A stretch of 64,000 nucleotides of DNA. Source: Desmodesmus armatus (taxonomy: Eukaryota > Chlorophyta > Chlorophyceae > Sphaeropleales > Scenedesmaceae). The notes under the pieces are model-generated. The model was not told the DNA's origin. It made no database searches and was given only the letters and a program-made list of their open reading frames with translations. Of the stretch, positions 46,325 to 58,400 are shown piece after piece (the stretch's first letter is position 1; every line of letters starts with the position of its first letter). The position numbers and the translations under genes were made by a program. The stretch spans positions 62,001-126,000 of the forward strand of contig VIIQ02000737.1 of NCBI GenBank assembly GCA_007449985.2. The letters are read 5' to 3'.

Positions 46325-48993
46325 ATGGCGTCAGGTCAAACTAGTGAGTCCTGCAGTTTTTTGGTCTGGTTCTGCAACCGTGGCAATGCGCTATTGGTGA
46401 ACTAGCAGCCAGATACCCCTACTTCTGTTTTGGCTGAACATGACCTGCATGGACACTCTGCGCACTTGCAGGCAATGGCAAGCAAGGGCAAGCCCCTGCT
46501 GGCTTCGATGGGTATGGACAGCAGCCACAACAGGGTCAGTATGCAGGCTACCCACCTCAACAACCCTATGCGCCGCAGTACGCTGCGCAGCAGCCAGCAC
46601 CACAACAGCAGTGGGGCCAGCCAGCATACGGCCAGCCTGCCGGGCAGCAGTGGTCAGCACCCCCTGCAAACGGGTCTGCGCAGCCCCAGCGCAACAACAG
46701 CGGCACCATTGGCGCTGGCAGCTACGTGGTGAACGTTGAACCTGACATGCAAGTGGCACAGCAGTTTGCCACCACAGCAATGCGCAATGGGTTCGTGAGG
46801 AAGGTGCGCAGGCTGCTGCTGATGTTGATGGTCCCCAGCCTTCAAGTACCCTTCCCCTAGCACACGACCATGTGGCGAGTGTGGTACACAAAAGCAGGGC
46901 TTCTTCAGCAGTCGCTGGTCAGGCTCTGAAGGGAGTAAATACAGCCCCACACGAAGTGGCCCCACACGAAGTGGCACAGCACAGAGCTTGCAGTGCCCAG
47001 TCAGTCGCTGATAGTAACAGGGCAGCATGTGACAGAACAGCAGCGGTGCCCTGGCAGCGCACAGCTGACGATGGGCAGTTGACTTTGATGGGCTTGACAG
47101 TTTTGACCTTGGGTGGTGTCTGCATGTGTTGTTGCAGGTGTTTGGTATCGTGTCAGTGCAGCTGCTCTTCACTGTCGGCATTGCCTGCATCTTCCTGTTC
47201 AACAACACACTCAAGGTACGCCGCCAACCCGCGTGTGCTGGTTCCTATCAAGACTAATAACACCAAAGGCCGCATGCTACGTGCTGACCTGCGGGCTCAG
47301 CTTGTTGCGCAGCTCTCATTTTATGCTTGAATCAATCACTGCACGCAGTCTCCTTTCGCAGCTGTGCACTCTATCTGTATCAGGCTAGTTTGGAATCTGG
47401 CAGCCGCAGCACCACGCCGGGGCCTGGGTGCAACACCTCATATGTCATCCCTGCTTGCTAGTGCTCCCAGCGCAACCAAGAGCATGTTGCCTTACTGCAG
47501 TGCTCACCTCCCAGCTGCTGCGTACCTCGGCTGCTTGTGCTCCTCAGCTTTACGTGCGCAGGAACCAGTGGGTGTTCTGGACAGCTTGGGCGCTGGCTAT
47601 CGGTCTCCTGCTGGTCATCTCTTGTGTGGAGAAAGCCCGCCGCAGCTTCCCCTCCAACATGATACTCTTAGCAGCCTTCACAGCAGTACAAGCCTTCCTT
47701 GTCGGCACACTGACAGCCTACTACAACATAGAAGCAGTGGCCATCGCGTTTGCGGTGACAGGGGCAGTCGTGGTGGCCATCACGATCTTTGCCATCAACA
47801 CGAAGATTGATGTCACGAGATGGGGCACGATGCTGCTGGTGGCGCTTGTGGCCTTTATCGTGCTGCTGATTATCGGGCTTTTTGGCCAACCAGGATCCTG
47901 TACCTGATCATATCAGGGATCGCCTGCCTGCTGTTCAGCGCCTACTTGGTGAGTGGCGGCTTGTGGGCGGTGGCAGCATGCATGCATGCAAGCAGCACAC
48001 ACTTCTGCCTTACGTGACACACGAGAGGCGTCAGTCTGCTAGCGCACAGCAACCTGCCGTTGCATGCCTTGTTGCTCGACATGTTTGCGGCCTGCTCCAG
48101 CAAGACGTCGCCGCTGGAAGAGTGAAGCTTGCACGCAGCGAGGTGTCTGTTGCTGGCCACAAATGGTCTGCATGCCCTCGTGATGCATGCCTTGTGCACC
48201 TGCTTTCATTGCATTGGCCATTTGGTCAATGCTGATGCTCTGCTGCTGCTTGCTCTGCTGCTGATGCTGATGCTCTGCTGCTGCTGATGCTGATGCTGCC
48301 TATGTGACCCCTTTGGTTGAACAGCTGTACGACATTCAGGTGTGTCTGCCGGTGTGTCTGCCAGTGCCGTTTGCTGCACAGCTAGAAGCTTACCAACAAG
48401 CTTGCCCATGTATGCTTTTGAGGTGATCAGCACCGCCACATCTAGCCGCCATGCTTTGTTTCCAGCAGCTGCATGCGCTTTTGGGGTCAAGTTGATAGCT
48501 GTCTGATACCTGACTAGTCTCACTTGCATACAGCTCGTGCTACATGTGTTGACACACGTCTTGCACGCTCTGCTGTGTGTCCTGCAGCTGGTGATGGGTG
48601 GGCGCTACTACAGCATCAGTCCTGACGAGTACATATTTGCTGCCCTAAACATTTACCTGGTGAGTGTGACAAGACAGGCAGCCGGGCGGCTGTGCCCTAC
48701 CATGCAGCAGCATGCATCCTGATGCACTATGCTCAGCTGGTCAGCTCATAATTTGGCTAACTGTGCCGCCTCGTGCAGCATAGCTTGGCATGCGCTAGTC
48801 ATTCTCTTGCAGGATGGTCTTTCACCATCGTTGTAAAAGACTGCACAAACATATTACGGCGTGTTGCTGTGCCCTGTTGCCACCATGCTGCTGTTGTGCC
48901 GATGCATGCTGTGTCTGTCTGGGTGTGCAGGATATCATCAATCTGTTCATCTGGATGCTGTCGCTGATTGGCTTGGCCAGCAGCAACAACTGA
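46325..48993 (+). CDS. LFG: Lifeguard / TMBIM family (Bax inhibitor-1 related) membrane protein
   Basis: A multi-pass ER or Golgi membrane protein of the calcium-leak/cell-death-suppressor family. Seven exons: 46325-46343, 46472-46803, 47138-47215, 47548-47948, 48325-48339, 48588-48659 and 48931-48993, about 326 residues. The N-terminus is cytosolic and rich in Gln, Pro, Gly and Tyr (GQQPQQGQYAGYPPQQPY), as in GRINA-type members. Seven hydrophobic helices begin at KVFGIVSVQLLFTVGIACIF. The family end YDIQ...ISPDEYIFAALNIYLDIINL is present. LYDIQ comes from a 15-base microexon. Exon 4 is one base short. One more T in the run 47879-47883 would join LLIIGLF to RILYLIISGI. Confidence 0.9.
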
Positions 48994-50213
48994 TCATTGA
49001 GAAAGCCGAGAAGCTGGGCCAAGACCCTGAAGCAGACCTGGGGGCAGTCGTGTGGCACTTTGCTGTTACAGTAGCGCAGTGATGATATTTCCTTAGTAGT
49101 TGTTGACCCTGTAGTAACAGCTGGCGAGGAACAGGTGCTGTGTGACTGTGTGCAGTTTGGTGAGTGTGATTGCGTGTATTGTGCACAGACAATGTGCTGC
49201 TGCTGAGCCACTTCGCATCGGACTGAAGGTGTTGAGGTTATCATGTACGTTGGGGTGCGGACATGTGGCAGTAGCAGAACCATCGCTGACAATTGTGGAG
49301 CTGTTGCTGACGGGGCTGGCCCATGCGTCAGCGGATGAACTGCCTAGACTCTGTAAGAATGTGTAAACAAACACTGCCTGCCTGCCAGGCTGGATGGCAC
49401 CACTTGATGTCCAGGGACATGACCTGTTGGGGGGGGGGGGTACATGTTCTTGGCGTGGGCTCGCCGTACAAAGCAGTGTGCCAGAGACCGTGGCTCTTTG
49501 GCAGCATAGGTGCGCTCAGTCAGGCTCCTGTACTGTGTGGGACAGGGGCCTGATGACCACCAGTGCTGCCAGCAAACGAGAACCTGCACGACACGCGTAG
49601 ACGCCGTGTCACCATGGTGGTACCTCGTAACCGCCAACAATGTCTCGGCACGGCACCTTTCTAGCCACTCTGAGCTCACTTTCTGTGCATATAAGAGGTT
49701 GACAGATTTCCTGCTGCTTTATCAACGCCTCATCGCCTTCACGATCACGAAAATCAAAGTAACAATGCACCTACAACCTCCTTTAGCCAAGAGACACCGA
49801 GCGCACCAATGGTAATTACTTTTGCACTTTTACACTAGCTTTGTCGGCTTGGTGTTATTGCTGCAGACCACCTGGCTGATCCTTATCAAGGCCCAGTCCC
49901 ATAGACTAACCTGTGCATGGATAGCCTTTACAGCTCAGAATACAATTGAAAAAGGTTCAGTTTTAAGTCTAGTCCTGAAACAACCCATCGGAGGACGTCG
50001 AGAAGGTATGCACACTGACTTCGAAGCGTCCTGGCCTCAGCCTGCACCACTGCAGATGTGGTTGTTGCTTTTGTGTTGCTCATACGATGCTGGTAATCAG
50101 CTTGCTGTGGCCTTCCTGTATCGTGCACGACAGGCGACAACACCCGCTATTGATCAGCTCCACGCAACGCCCTGTCTGCCTCTTTCTGCCTGCGCAGGCC
50201 AACCCCGTGCCAT
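48994..50213. other. Intergenic; TGTAA signals and TATA-like element
   Basis: TGTAA at 49352-49356 and 49362-49366 probably ends the Lifeguard transcript. TATAAGAG at 49690-49697 may be the core promoter of the next gene, whose 5' leader would then be about 500 bases, perhaps with an intron ending TGCGCAG at 50197. Confidence 0.4.
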
Positions 50214-53200
50214 ATGGTCGCCCCTGCGGTTGACTTGGAGCTTCTGTGCCTTCAGCTTGTGGCTGCATGGGCTGCCGAGACAGTTGCAGAGTTTTTGTTG
50301 AAGGCAGCATGGTGCTCAGCAGCAGTTGTGTTGCGAGCCCGCTCCCCAGCTAGCTGCGCTGGCACTGAGAGCAGCGTAGAGTCGGTGTTGGCCTTGGAGA
50401 CCAAGCACAAGGGTAGCAAGGTCAAGCAGCCGTTGTGTGGCAGCTTCGGGGACTTGCGGCACGTGATGTGTATCCTGCAGCAGCAGCGCCTGCTGTTGCC
50501 CCAGCATCATCAACAGCAGCTGCACCCAAACGTGCAGCAGCTATTTGCGCTCAACTCCAGCAGCAAGGGCCATCAGCTGTACCAGAGCCTGGTCAGCACT
50601 GCAAAGGCCCCTGCAACCAACTGCTGGGCGCCGCTGGCCCACTCCTCTGCGCCTACGGACACCGATGGTGCGGGTCCTGCAAGCGCGCCCAGCACTGCCT
50701 CCACCCACAGCCACGGTGGAGCAGCAGGACAGAGCAGCAGCAGCGCCAGCGCCAGCACTAGTGCGCAGAACAGCCATCACTCCTCAGGGCAGAACAGCAT
50801 AGGTGGTGGTGGGCAGGATGACAGCGATGACGATGGAGGGGACAAGAAGCGCCAAGCCTACCAGATGGGCAAGAGCCACTCTCTTGAGACCCCCGACCCC
50901 CTGCACCCTGGCACCTCCACAGCAAGCCTCATTCAAGCTGCCGTCGAAAGGGCGCGCGGCACATCGGGCGACCCTGCCCCTCACATGGCCGCACCAGCAC
51001 CCGCAGCATCCCAGCCAGCAGCAGCTGCGCTGCCAAGCAGCAGTGCTAGTGCTGCTGCAACAGGGCCATGGCGGCTGTCCTCGCCCTTTGCGGCTGCTGC
51101 TGTCTCCTCCACGGCTGCTGAAGGTGCCGCCAGCACTGCTGCGTCCCATGCGCAGCCTGCCAGGCAGGCATACGTCTCACCGTTTGCCGCTGCGCAGCCT
51201 GGCAGGCAGGAGGTGCCTGCATCCCGTCCACAGGGTGCCGCCTCACCAGCACCGGCAGCAGGGCCAGCAGCCACCACGGGGCCGCGCCGGCTTGTCTCAC
51301 CTTTTGCTGCTGCGTCAGCATCAGGCACTGCTCCTGCAGCTCCTGCCCCCAGCACAACAGCAGCAGCAGCAGCAGCACGGGTCTCTCCAGGCAGCTCGGC
51401 AACAAGCTCAAGCAGCTCCTCTCAGAGGTCTGGTCAAAGGTCCGGTCGGTCAGGAGGCACGCCGCCTCGGGCACCTTCGCCTTTCGCTGCTGTACAGCAG
51501 AGCACCCCGTCGCCCACGGCGTCCCCCATCGGCAGCAACAACAGTAGCCGCAGCAGTGGCAGCGGCGGCTCCAGGCAGGCTGCAGCAGCGGCAGCTGCCG
51601 CTTACGCAGCTTCGCGCGCGTCCAAGGGCACAAGCAGCTCCATAGGCAGCAGGGGCCCAGCTGCTAGCCCAACCCCTTGGAAGCTGCATTCGCCCTTTGC
51701 TGCAGCTCCCCTGCCTGCCTTCAGTGCTACACCTAGCCAGCTTGATGCCGTGGTAGAAGAGGAGCCTCACGAAATGGCCCCAGCAGCAGCGCCAGGAGCA
51801 GCACCTAGGTCAGGTGTCAGTGGTACGCAGCTGCAGCCAATGCAGCAAGCCATTGATGCACTGGGCGCGGCTGCTGCAGCCAAGCAGCGCGCTCAGGTTG
51901 GCGAGGGTGTGTCTCCTACGGCATCTATCCACAGCAGCGGCCACAGCGGCTACAGCACCCGCAGCGGCCGCCCACCTGCCGCAGCAGCAGCCCAGCCGCG
52001 CCAGCGCTCTCCTGACCCTGTCAGCCCTGGTGGTGTTCGGTCACCGTTTGCTGCTGCAGCGGCGGTGGCTGCTGCCACGCACGCGGCCTTCACCCCTACC
52101 GGCACTCCTAGAGGAGCCTCTCCCTTGGACAGCCCCGCCGGCAGCCTGTGGCCGCAAAACCCTAGCCCAGGCTCCTCCCAGCGCGGTTCAAGGAAGGGCT
52201 CTGCATCAGGCAGCAGCAAGGCCCGACAAATGTCCAGCATGGCGCAGAGCATTAGCCTGAGCACCCTGATGCAGTCAAGTGCCTTTGGCAGCAGCAATGC
52301 CCTCAGCACACAGCTGCCGGCCACACCCGCCCCTGGTGACAGTATCAGGTTGCAGGGCGCCAGCACAGACTCCCGGGGAAGGCTTGCTGCTGCTGCTGGC
52401 TCCTCAGGTAGCCTTGGCGCCAAGTCTGGCAGCACAGAGGCAGGCCAAGGCAGCAGCAGCACAGGGAGCCTCACGGGTGTGGCAGCAGATGCTGCAGTTG
52501 AGGCAGCAGCACCTGCAGCGCTGATGTCACCTGCAAGCAGCGGCGGGCAGCAGCAAGTGGCAATGCGCCCATCTAGCACACACTATTCCCAGCAGCAGCG
52601 GCAACTGCCACAAGTAGCTGCATGGCGGTCTCCTTTTGCTGCTGTAGGTGCTGCAGCCTCCCCCAGCAGCACTCCCACAGCGCCTGCAGCCGGGAGCAGG
52701 GCTGCTGCAGCAGGTGCCTTCCAGGTGCCTCAGGCAGCACCATTCAGGCCTGGAGTCATGCCCATGGCTGTGTCAGCTGGTCCTGCTGCCCTCATGCCTC
52801 CTGTGTTGCTGGCCATGCCGCCTACTCAGCAGCAGCAGCCTGCTGTGGGCCAATCTGCAGTGCCCATGGCTGCCATGTATGGTACAGCCGCAGGCACAGG
52901 CATGGTTGGTTCTCCTGGACTGCTTGTACCCGGGCAGTACATGATCCCAGTATCCACAGGGCTGGTGTCCATGTCTGGCGGCATGCCAGCTCTGCTGGTC
53001 CACCCCGGCTTGCCTCCAGCCATACAGCAGGCCAGGCTAGCAGTCCTCAGTTCGGCAGTCGCTCCGCCATCCCCTGCAGGCAGCGCACGGGTTCAGTTTG
53101 CACCTGCCGCTGTGGCAGCTGCCAGCAGCAACACAGCCAGCACCAGCGCTGCAGCTTCAGCTGCTAGTGCCGGCAGCGCTGCTGCTGCGCCCAGGCTCGG

Positions 53201-55462
53201 CTGCATGTGCGTGGCGCCTGCATGCCTTGCAGAGGGCCAGCCTGGTGAGGTGCAGGTGTATGTGCTGGGGCTGGAGGGCAAGAAGCTGCAACCAGGACCC
53301 GACACCACCTACAGGTGAGGCCATGCCGTGTATCGTGCAAGATAAAAGACGTACACACAACGCATGGGCATGTGCTGGGTTATGCATGCCGTACGCGCAC
53401 CGCTGTCCTGCAAGCATAGTCCGCTGGTTTGTGCAATTCATCACGAGCTTGTGTCGTGCGCAATTAGCTGACTTGAAAGGAAATGCACACACATGCAAAG
53501 CAGCAGGAGTGAGCAGGGCTGGCCCGTTGTTTATAGCCACTGTGGAGCCAGAAAGTTAGGGCAAGGCGAACTGCTGGAGTCGATGAGGCATGACTGTATG
53601 GGTGAGCGCCAAACAGCATGCAGCTAGCCTGGATTGCTGTGCTGTGAATGCCAACTGGCTTGTTATGCTGCAGGGTGGCTGCTTTCATGGGGTCAAGGCT
53701 GGTTGCCGAGACACACAGGGCATGCAGAGGAGGCGAGCGGCTGTTGAGGTGAGCATGCTCTGTGTTGCTCTTCACAAATTATGGTGCCTAGCCAACTATT
53801 ATGCGGTGTCAGAGCAGCAGCAGAAGAATGTAGCAAATGGCTGCCTACTAGCATATCATGCAAGCAGTTGCTTGGTGCAGGAACCTACTACATCGCGTGT
53901 CAGCACAACATGCAGCCAGTGCTGGCTGCATGCGTGCAATGAATGTCGTTATATGGCAAATTTCAGCCATTTTATAAGTACAAGCTGCAGGAATCACCTG
54001 TGCAAGCTGCAGGAATTACTTGGAGCAGGCAATGGAGTGTTTTAAGTGCGGACTGTTCTGATCACATGCTGCTTGTGTTGTTGATGCCCGCCATTGCAGG
54101 ATCACGGTGCCCTCACTGCCCAAGGGTGTCCTGCAGGTCCTGGTCCTAGATGCCGCCAACAAGCCCTGCTTCATGCAGCACATGCTGGTGCTGCCGCAGC
54201 CCTGCGCACACGACATGAACACCTTCTGGTCGCAGCTGCTCACAGGGCAGATTGTGACGCTGCCTGCAGCTTTTGGTGGTGGTGTCGCCGCTGGCGCTGC
54301 TCAAGCAGCCGAAGCCACCAGTGTCAGTCCGTTCGGCAGCGACAACAGCAGTCGCAGCAGCAAGAGTGCGCAGGTAGCAACCAGCAGCAGCAGTGTCACC
54401 TCAGCTGCCCCCGCAGCTGCTTCCGACCTTGCAGCCAGTGACGCAGGTGCCGGAACACCCAAGAGGGCAGCTAGTGATGGCAGTGCTGGACAGCCCAGGA
54501 GGTTGAGTCCAGAGCAGATTCAGGCCCTGTGGCGCCACTCCTATGGCCGAGTGGTAGCAGAGGTCGCCACCGTGCTGCTGACTCGCGCCCGGTCGCGCTC
54601 AGCACAGCTGCCGGCCAGCGGCAGCATCTCAGCAGCACCAGCACCTGCCACCCCTCGCAGCAGCTTTGACGCCCCTGAGATGCAGAGCAGAGTGTCAAGC
54701 CTGCTGCACCTGCTCGCAACACACGGCAAGTGGGCTGTCCTGGAGATGCTCACCACGCATGTGTACGGCTATGGCTCCTCTGCCAGGGCTATGTACACAG
54801 ACAAGGTGCTGGGGGCGCAGGCTGCTGCCCGAGGTGCATCCATTGGTGCCGCTGCTGCAGGCTTAGGCGCTGTACTTGCTGTGCCAGCAGCAGCCGCGGG
54901 CAGCAGTGATGGTGCAGCTGCTGCAGGCAGCAGCACCACTCCACTACCCCCAGCTCCTCTGTCAGCAGCAGACACTGCCCTGCTGGAGGCCAGTAGGCAG
55001 ATCCTGCAGAGTTGGTGCGCAGCCATCCCTGCTGCACATGCGCTGCTGGCCAACCTGCAACTCCCCACAGTCGAGGGTGCACCCCAGCCAGCCCCGCAAG
55101 TCACACAGCAGCTGTTGAATCAGCTCATGCAGGCGTCTCCCGCCCGCCTGGCCGCAGCAATGGCAAGTGCTACTGCTGCCATGCCCAGCGCTGCCGCCGC
55201 TGGCAGCGTGCCTGCAGCCGCGGCAGAGGGGACAGGAGAGATCCAGGTTGAGCCCAGCACGCACTCCTTGTCCTTCTGCGCGGAGGCACCTCCCAGCATC
55301 CTGACAGATGAGGATGCTGCAGGCCATGCAGAAGGGACAGACGATGTCTCCTCTGCCACAGCTGATGCGGTCGCTGGTGGTGCTCGCACCAAGGACCGCA
55401 AGCTGCTCAAGGGTTGGCCAGGCAAGCTGAAAAAGGCGCTGAGTGTGAAGCTGCCTGCATGA
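50214..55462 (+). CDS. Large low-complexity protein with seven SPFAA motifs
   Basis: Two coding exons, 50214-53314 and 54100-55462, give 1487 residues (AG/G junction restores Arg). The first about 120 residues look folded (VDLELLCLQLVAAWAAETV). Then come some 900 residues rich in Ala, Ser, Pro, Gly and Gln, surely disordered. Within them the motif SPFAA, mostly after Arg/Lys-x-Leu-x or similar, recurs at residues 290, 322, 362, 422, 493, 610 and 806. The C-terminal 450 residues include more ordered parts: YVLGLEGKKLQPGPDTTYRI, VPSLPKGVLQVLVLDAANKP and LATHGKWAVLEMLTTHVYGY. No family recognised. The long open frame across 3.1 kb with consistent composition supports a real gene. An upstream exon is possible. 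Confidence 0.75.
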
Positions 55463-58400
55463 AGTGTCTTTGGAGACTGCGCTGTTGCTGGTGATGTGTT
55501 GGGGTGTCTTGCCTGTCACAGCACAGCCCTTGTATGCTGCACGTTCCTTTCCTGGGGGATTGGCTGTGTTTGGTGGTGCGCTGCGTGAGCAGGGTTCATG
55601 TGCCCACTTGCCAAGGTGCTGTGGTGTGCTTCTTGTTTCGGCAGCGGTAATGGTTTGCTCCCTTGCACCCAGCAGCGGTAGTTATGTTGGTGGTGCTGTG
55701 GTGTGGCAGGATTTGGCTTACTACTAGCGTGCTCAGTGGTGTGGTGAGCCGATGTCTGGGAGTGATGTTGGTGTTTTTTCATTGTGTTGGCTTGCTTGAT
55801 GTCTTGAGAGTGTTGTGTTGGGTTTTTACCCGCTTTTGTTGGTAAGGGTGGGTGGTGTTGGATGCTGTCAGCGAGGGTATCTATGACTGGCAGTCGGCCA
55901 CAGCTGCCAACAGGGGCGAGCAACTGGCATGCCTCGCCTGAGCACCATGCTGCTTGCCGCTGCAGGCTGCAGTGCCAAGCCAGAATCTGTCTGTGTCAGT
56001 GTGTCCTTGAGCACCTCAAGTGGTGTGGCTTCGTGAGCAGCAGCAGCCAGCTTTGCGGCTTGCGCCTGCACTGTATGTGTGGTTCAAAACTCTTGGCATG
56101 ATGTGGGGGTGGTACTCGTCGCACAGGGCGGTCTCTGATGTCTTCTCGGTATGTATGAATGGTGTCCCTTCATTTGTGAGGGGCCAGCGTGCAAGCCAAT
56201 TGGCGGCATGAGCGCTTTGAGCTTCGACAGTATGCGGCGGCACATTGTGGCTGGCCTGGAGAACTTTGTGGTGGTCTGGGTACTTGATACGTTTTGTGTG
56301 CTTTCTGTTGGGGGTGTATGGCCTTGCCTAGCTACATGGCTTTGTGCCTGCTTTCACATCCATCTTCCTGCATTGGTTCCCTGGTTTGGGTAGGCGTCTC
56401 TGCATTGGTTGCCTGGTTTGGGTAGGCGAGCTTTGTGGGAGTGAATGCGCCTGGTGCGGCCTGGTAGCCTGAGAAGTGTGGGCAACCTATGGCTGGAGGG
56501 CAGCTTGCCATCTGTACAGAATCATCTGTAGGTGCAGCTTGCTGCTCCTGGGGGTCAGCTGTGGGGGTGCTGGGATTGTCAGCTGCCTGAAAGATGGTCT
56601 GTCCTTGATGGATCACTTAGCTAAGGCCGTTGTGCAGCCACTCCTTGGGCTGCTTGATTGTTCTGCCCCATGCGTCATCAGTGGGTGTTGACTCACAGCC
56701 TGTCTGACTGTGCCCATCATCTCAGGATGCTTTTGCCAGATGCATTCATTGTTGCACCATTTTTGTGTGTGTCTGAGCGCAGAACTGTATGCGTGTGTGT
56801 GCATCGGATAGTGTGCAGGTCCCAGCTGCCAGATAGTGTGCAGGTCCCAGCTGCCACCCACATTGTGTGCAGGCCCCAGCTGCCACTGTGTATTGCCTTC
56901 CTGCGTTGTCATTTCAGTGACACTGTTGAGGGTTGCCTTGGGCTCGGGTACGATTTTGTGCCATCGTCCTGCTAGCGGGCAAGGGCTGGCCCAGGCTTGC
57001 CTTCTGCCTGGCAAGCAGCAAGTGCACCTGCCAGCCACTGGGCTTGTGTATGCGTGTCCCTCTCGGAGAGGGAACCTGAGGCTGCCTGTATTGTCACGTT
57101 TGCACTGGGCTGGATTGAGTGGCACCATGTCGCCTTAGCAGTGAGCCACTCCTGTGCCAGGCTTGCTACACCCTTGGTGTGTGGCGTGTGAGTGGTGTGT
57201 GACGCTGTGCTTGAGGGGCTCGTGCTCTTCGAGGGTGGGGTCGAGGGAAAAGTAAGCTCAAGCGTTTGTTTGTACCAGTCTTCTCGTTGCTCAGGGCAGA
57301 CTAGGTGCCTGTGCTTTTGAGTGGTCAAAAACAGGTCGAGGTAGAGGTTGATGTTGTCACCTCAGGCACTGTGTTCAGCTTGCAGTAGCTAGCCTGTGGG
57401 GCGCAGATTGTGCCGCACAATGGGCAGCCAATAAACCAGATTGCTAGCACCACATACATGCCTTGCCCAGGGTACTGCAAGCAAGATGTGCATGTGCGTG
57501 CGCGCGTGCGTGTGCGTGTATGTGACGTGCCAGTGCGTGGGACGTATACATTTTGGGTTGAGCTGAGCAGACTACTTTACAAGCTGCATAGGGTTTACTT
57601 TGCTCCCTCAGGCATGCCTTCTATTTGGTCAGCTTTAGTGTCAGCTGAGGCCGGCACCTTCCTCTGTGTGATGTGATGATGCTGCTTGTCAAGGCCATCA
57701 TTGTGGGGGCACCGCACCATCAGCGTGCATGGTCCATGGCAGGTGGAATGGACATGGCCCATCATAAGCACGGTGCTTTTGAACAATATCAAGGTGACAT
57801 CCTTGGTTTGCTGCTGCAGTTTTGTGCAGCATTGCCGCCACCGGCGTCCTGTGGTGTCGGGCTTTGTGCATGCATGGGCTTGTGCTGGCGGTGCCTTGGC
57901 ATATTGCCGGTGCCTGCACCGCACATGGTTGCATTTGTGGTGTGGCGTCAGGACGCGCCCTGCCAGCCTGAGTGCCTCTTTGAGGTTAGAGAGGCGCAGA
58001 TCTGTTTATGAGAGCCGAGACAAATGTAGATGTTGAGCTGAGACTAAATTTAGATGTTGAATTCTGTCGGGTGCAAGGCCCTCTCAACCTTTTTGGAGAG
58101 AGTCTTACGAAGCTCAGCTTGTTGTGGCACCCAGGCTTTTTGTGCTGCATATCAGAAGTACCACACAGTGATGTCAGGAAGAGGCTGTCACACATTGTGA
58201 CTGTCCTACTTCCTGGACGCTTAAGTTGGTTGCGCCAGCTGCATTTTTCCATGGTGGGGGTAAGGGCCTGGGGCAGGTGCTGTTGCTGAGCTTGGAGGGT
58301 CAAAACGCATCAACACTTGCACATAGGACCTTCAAGGATCTGCAGCGTCTGCCCTGGTGCTGGTGCTGAGGTGTACTGCGTTCTACCAGCAAGCCTATTT

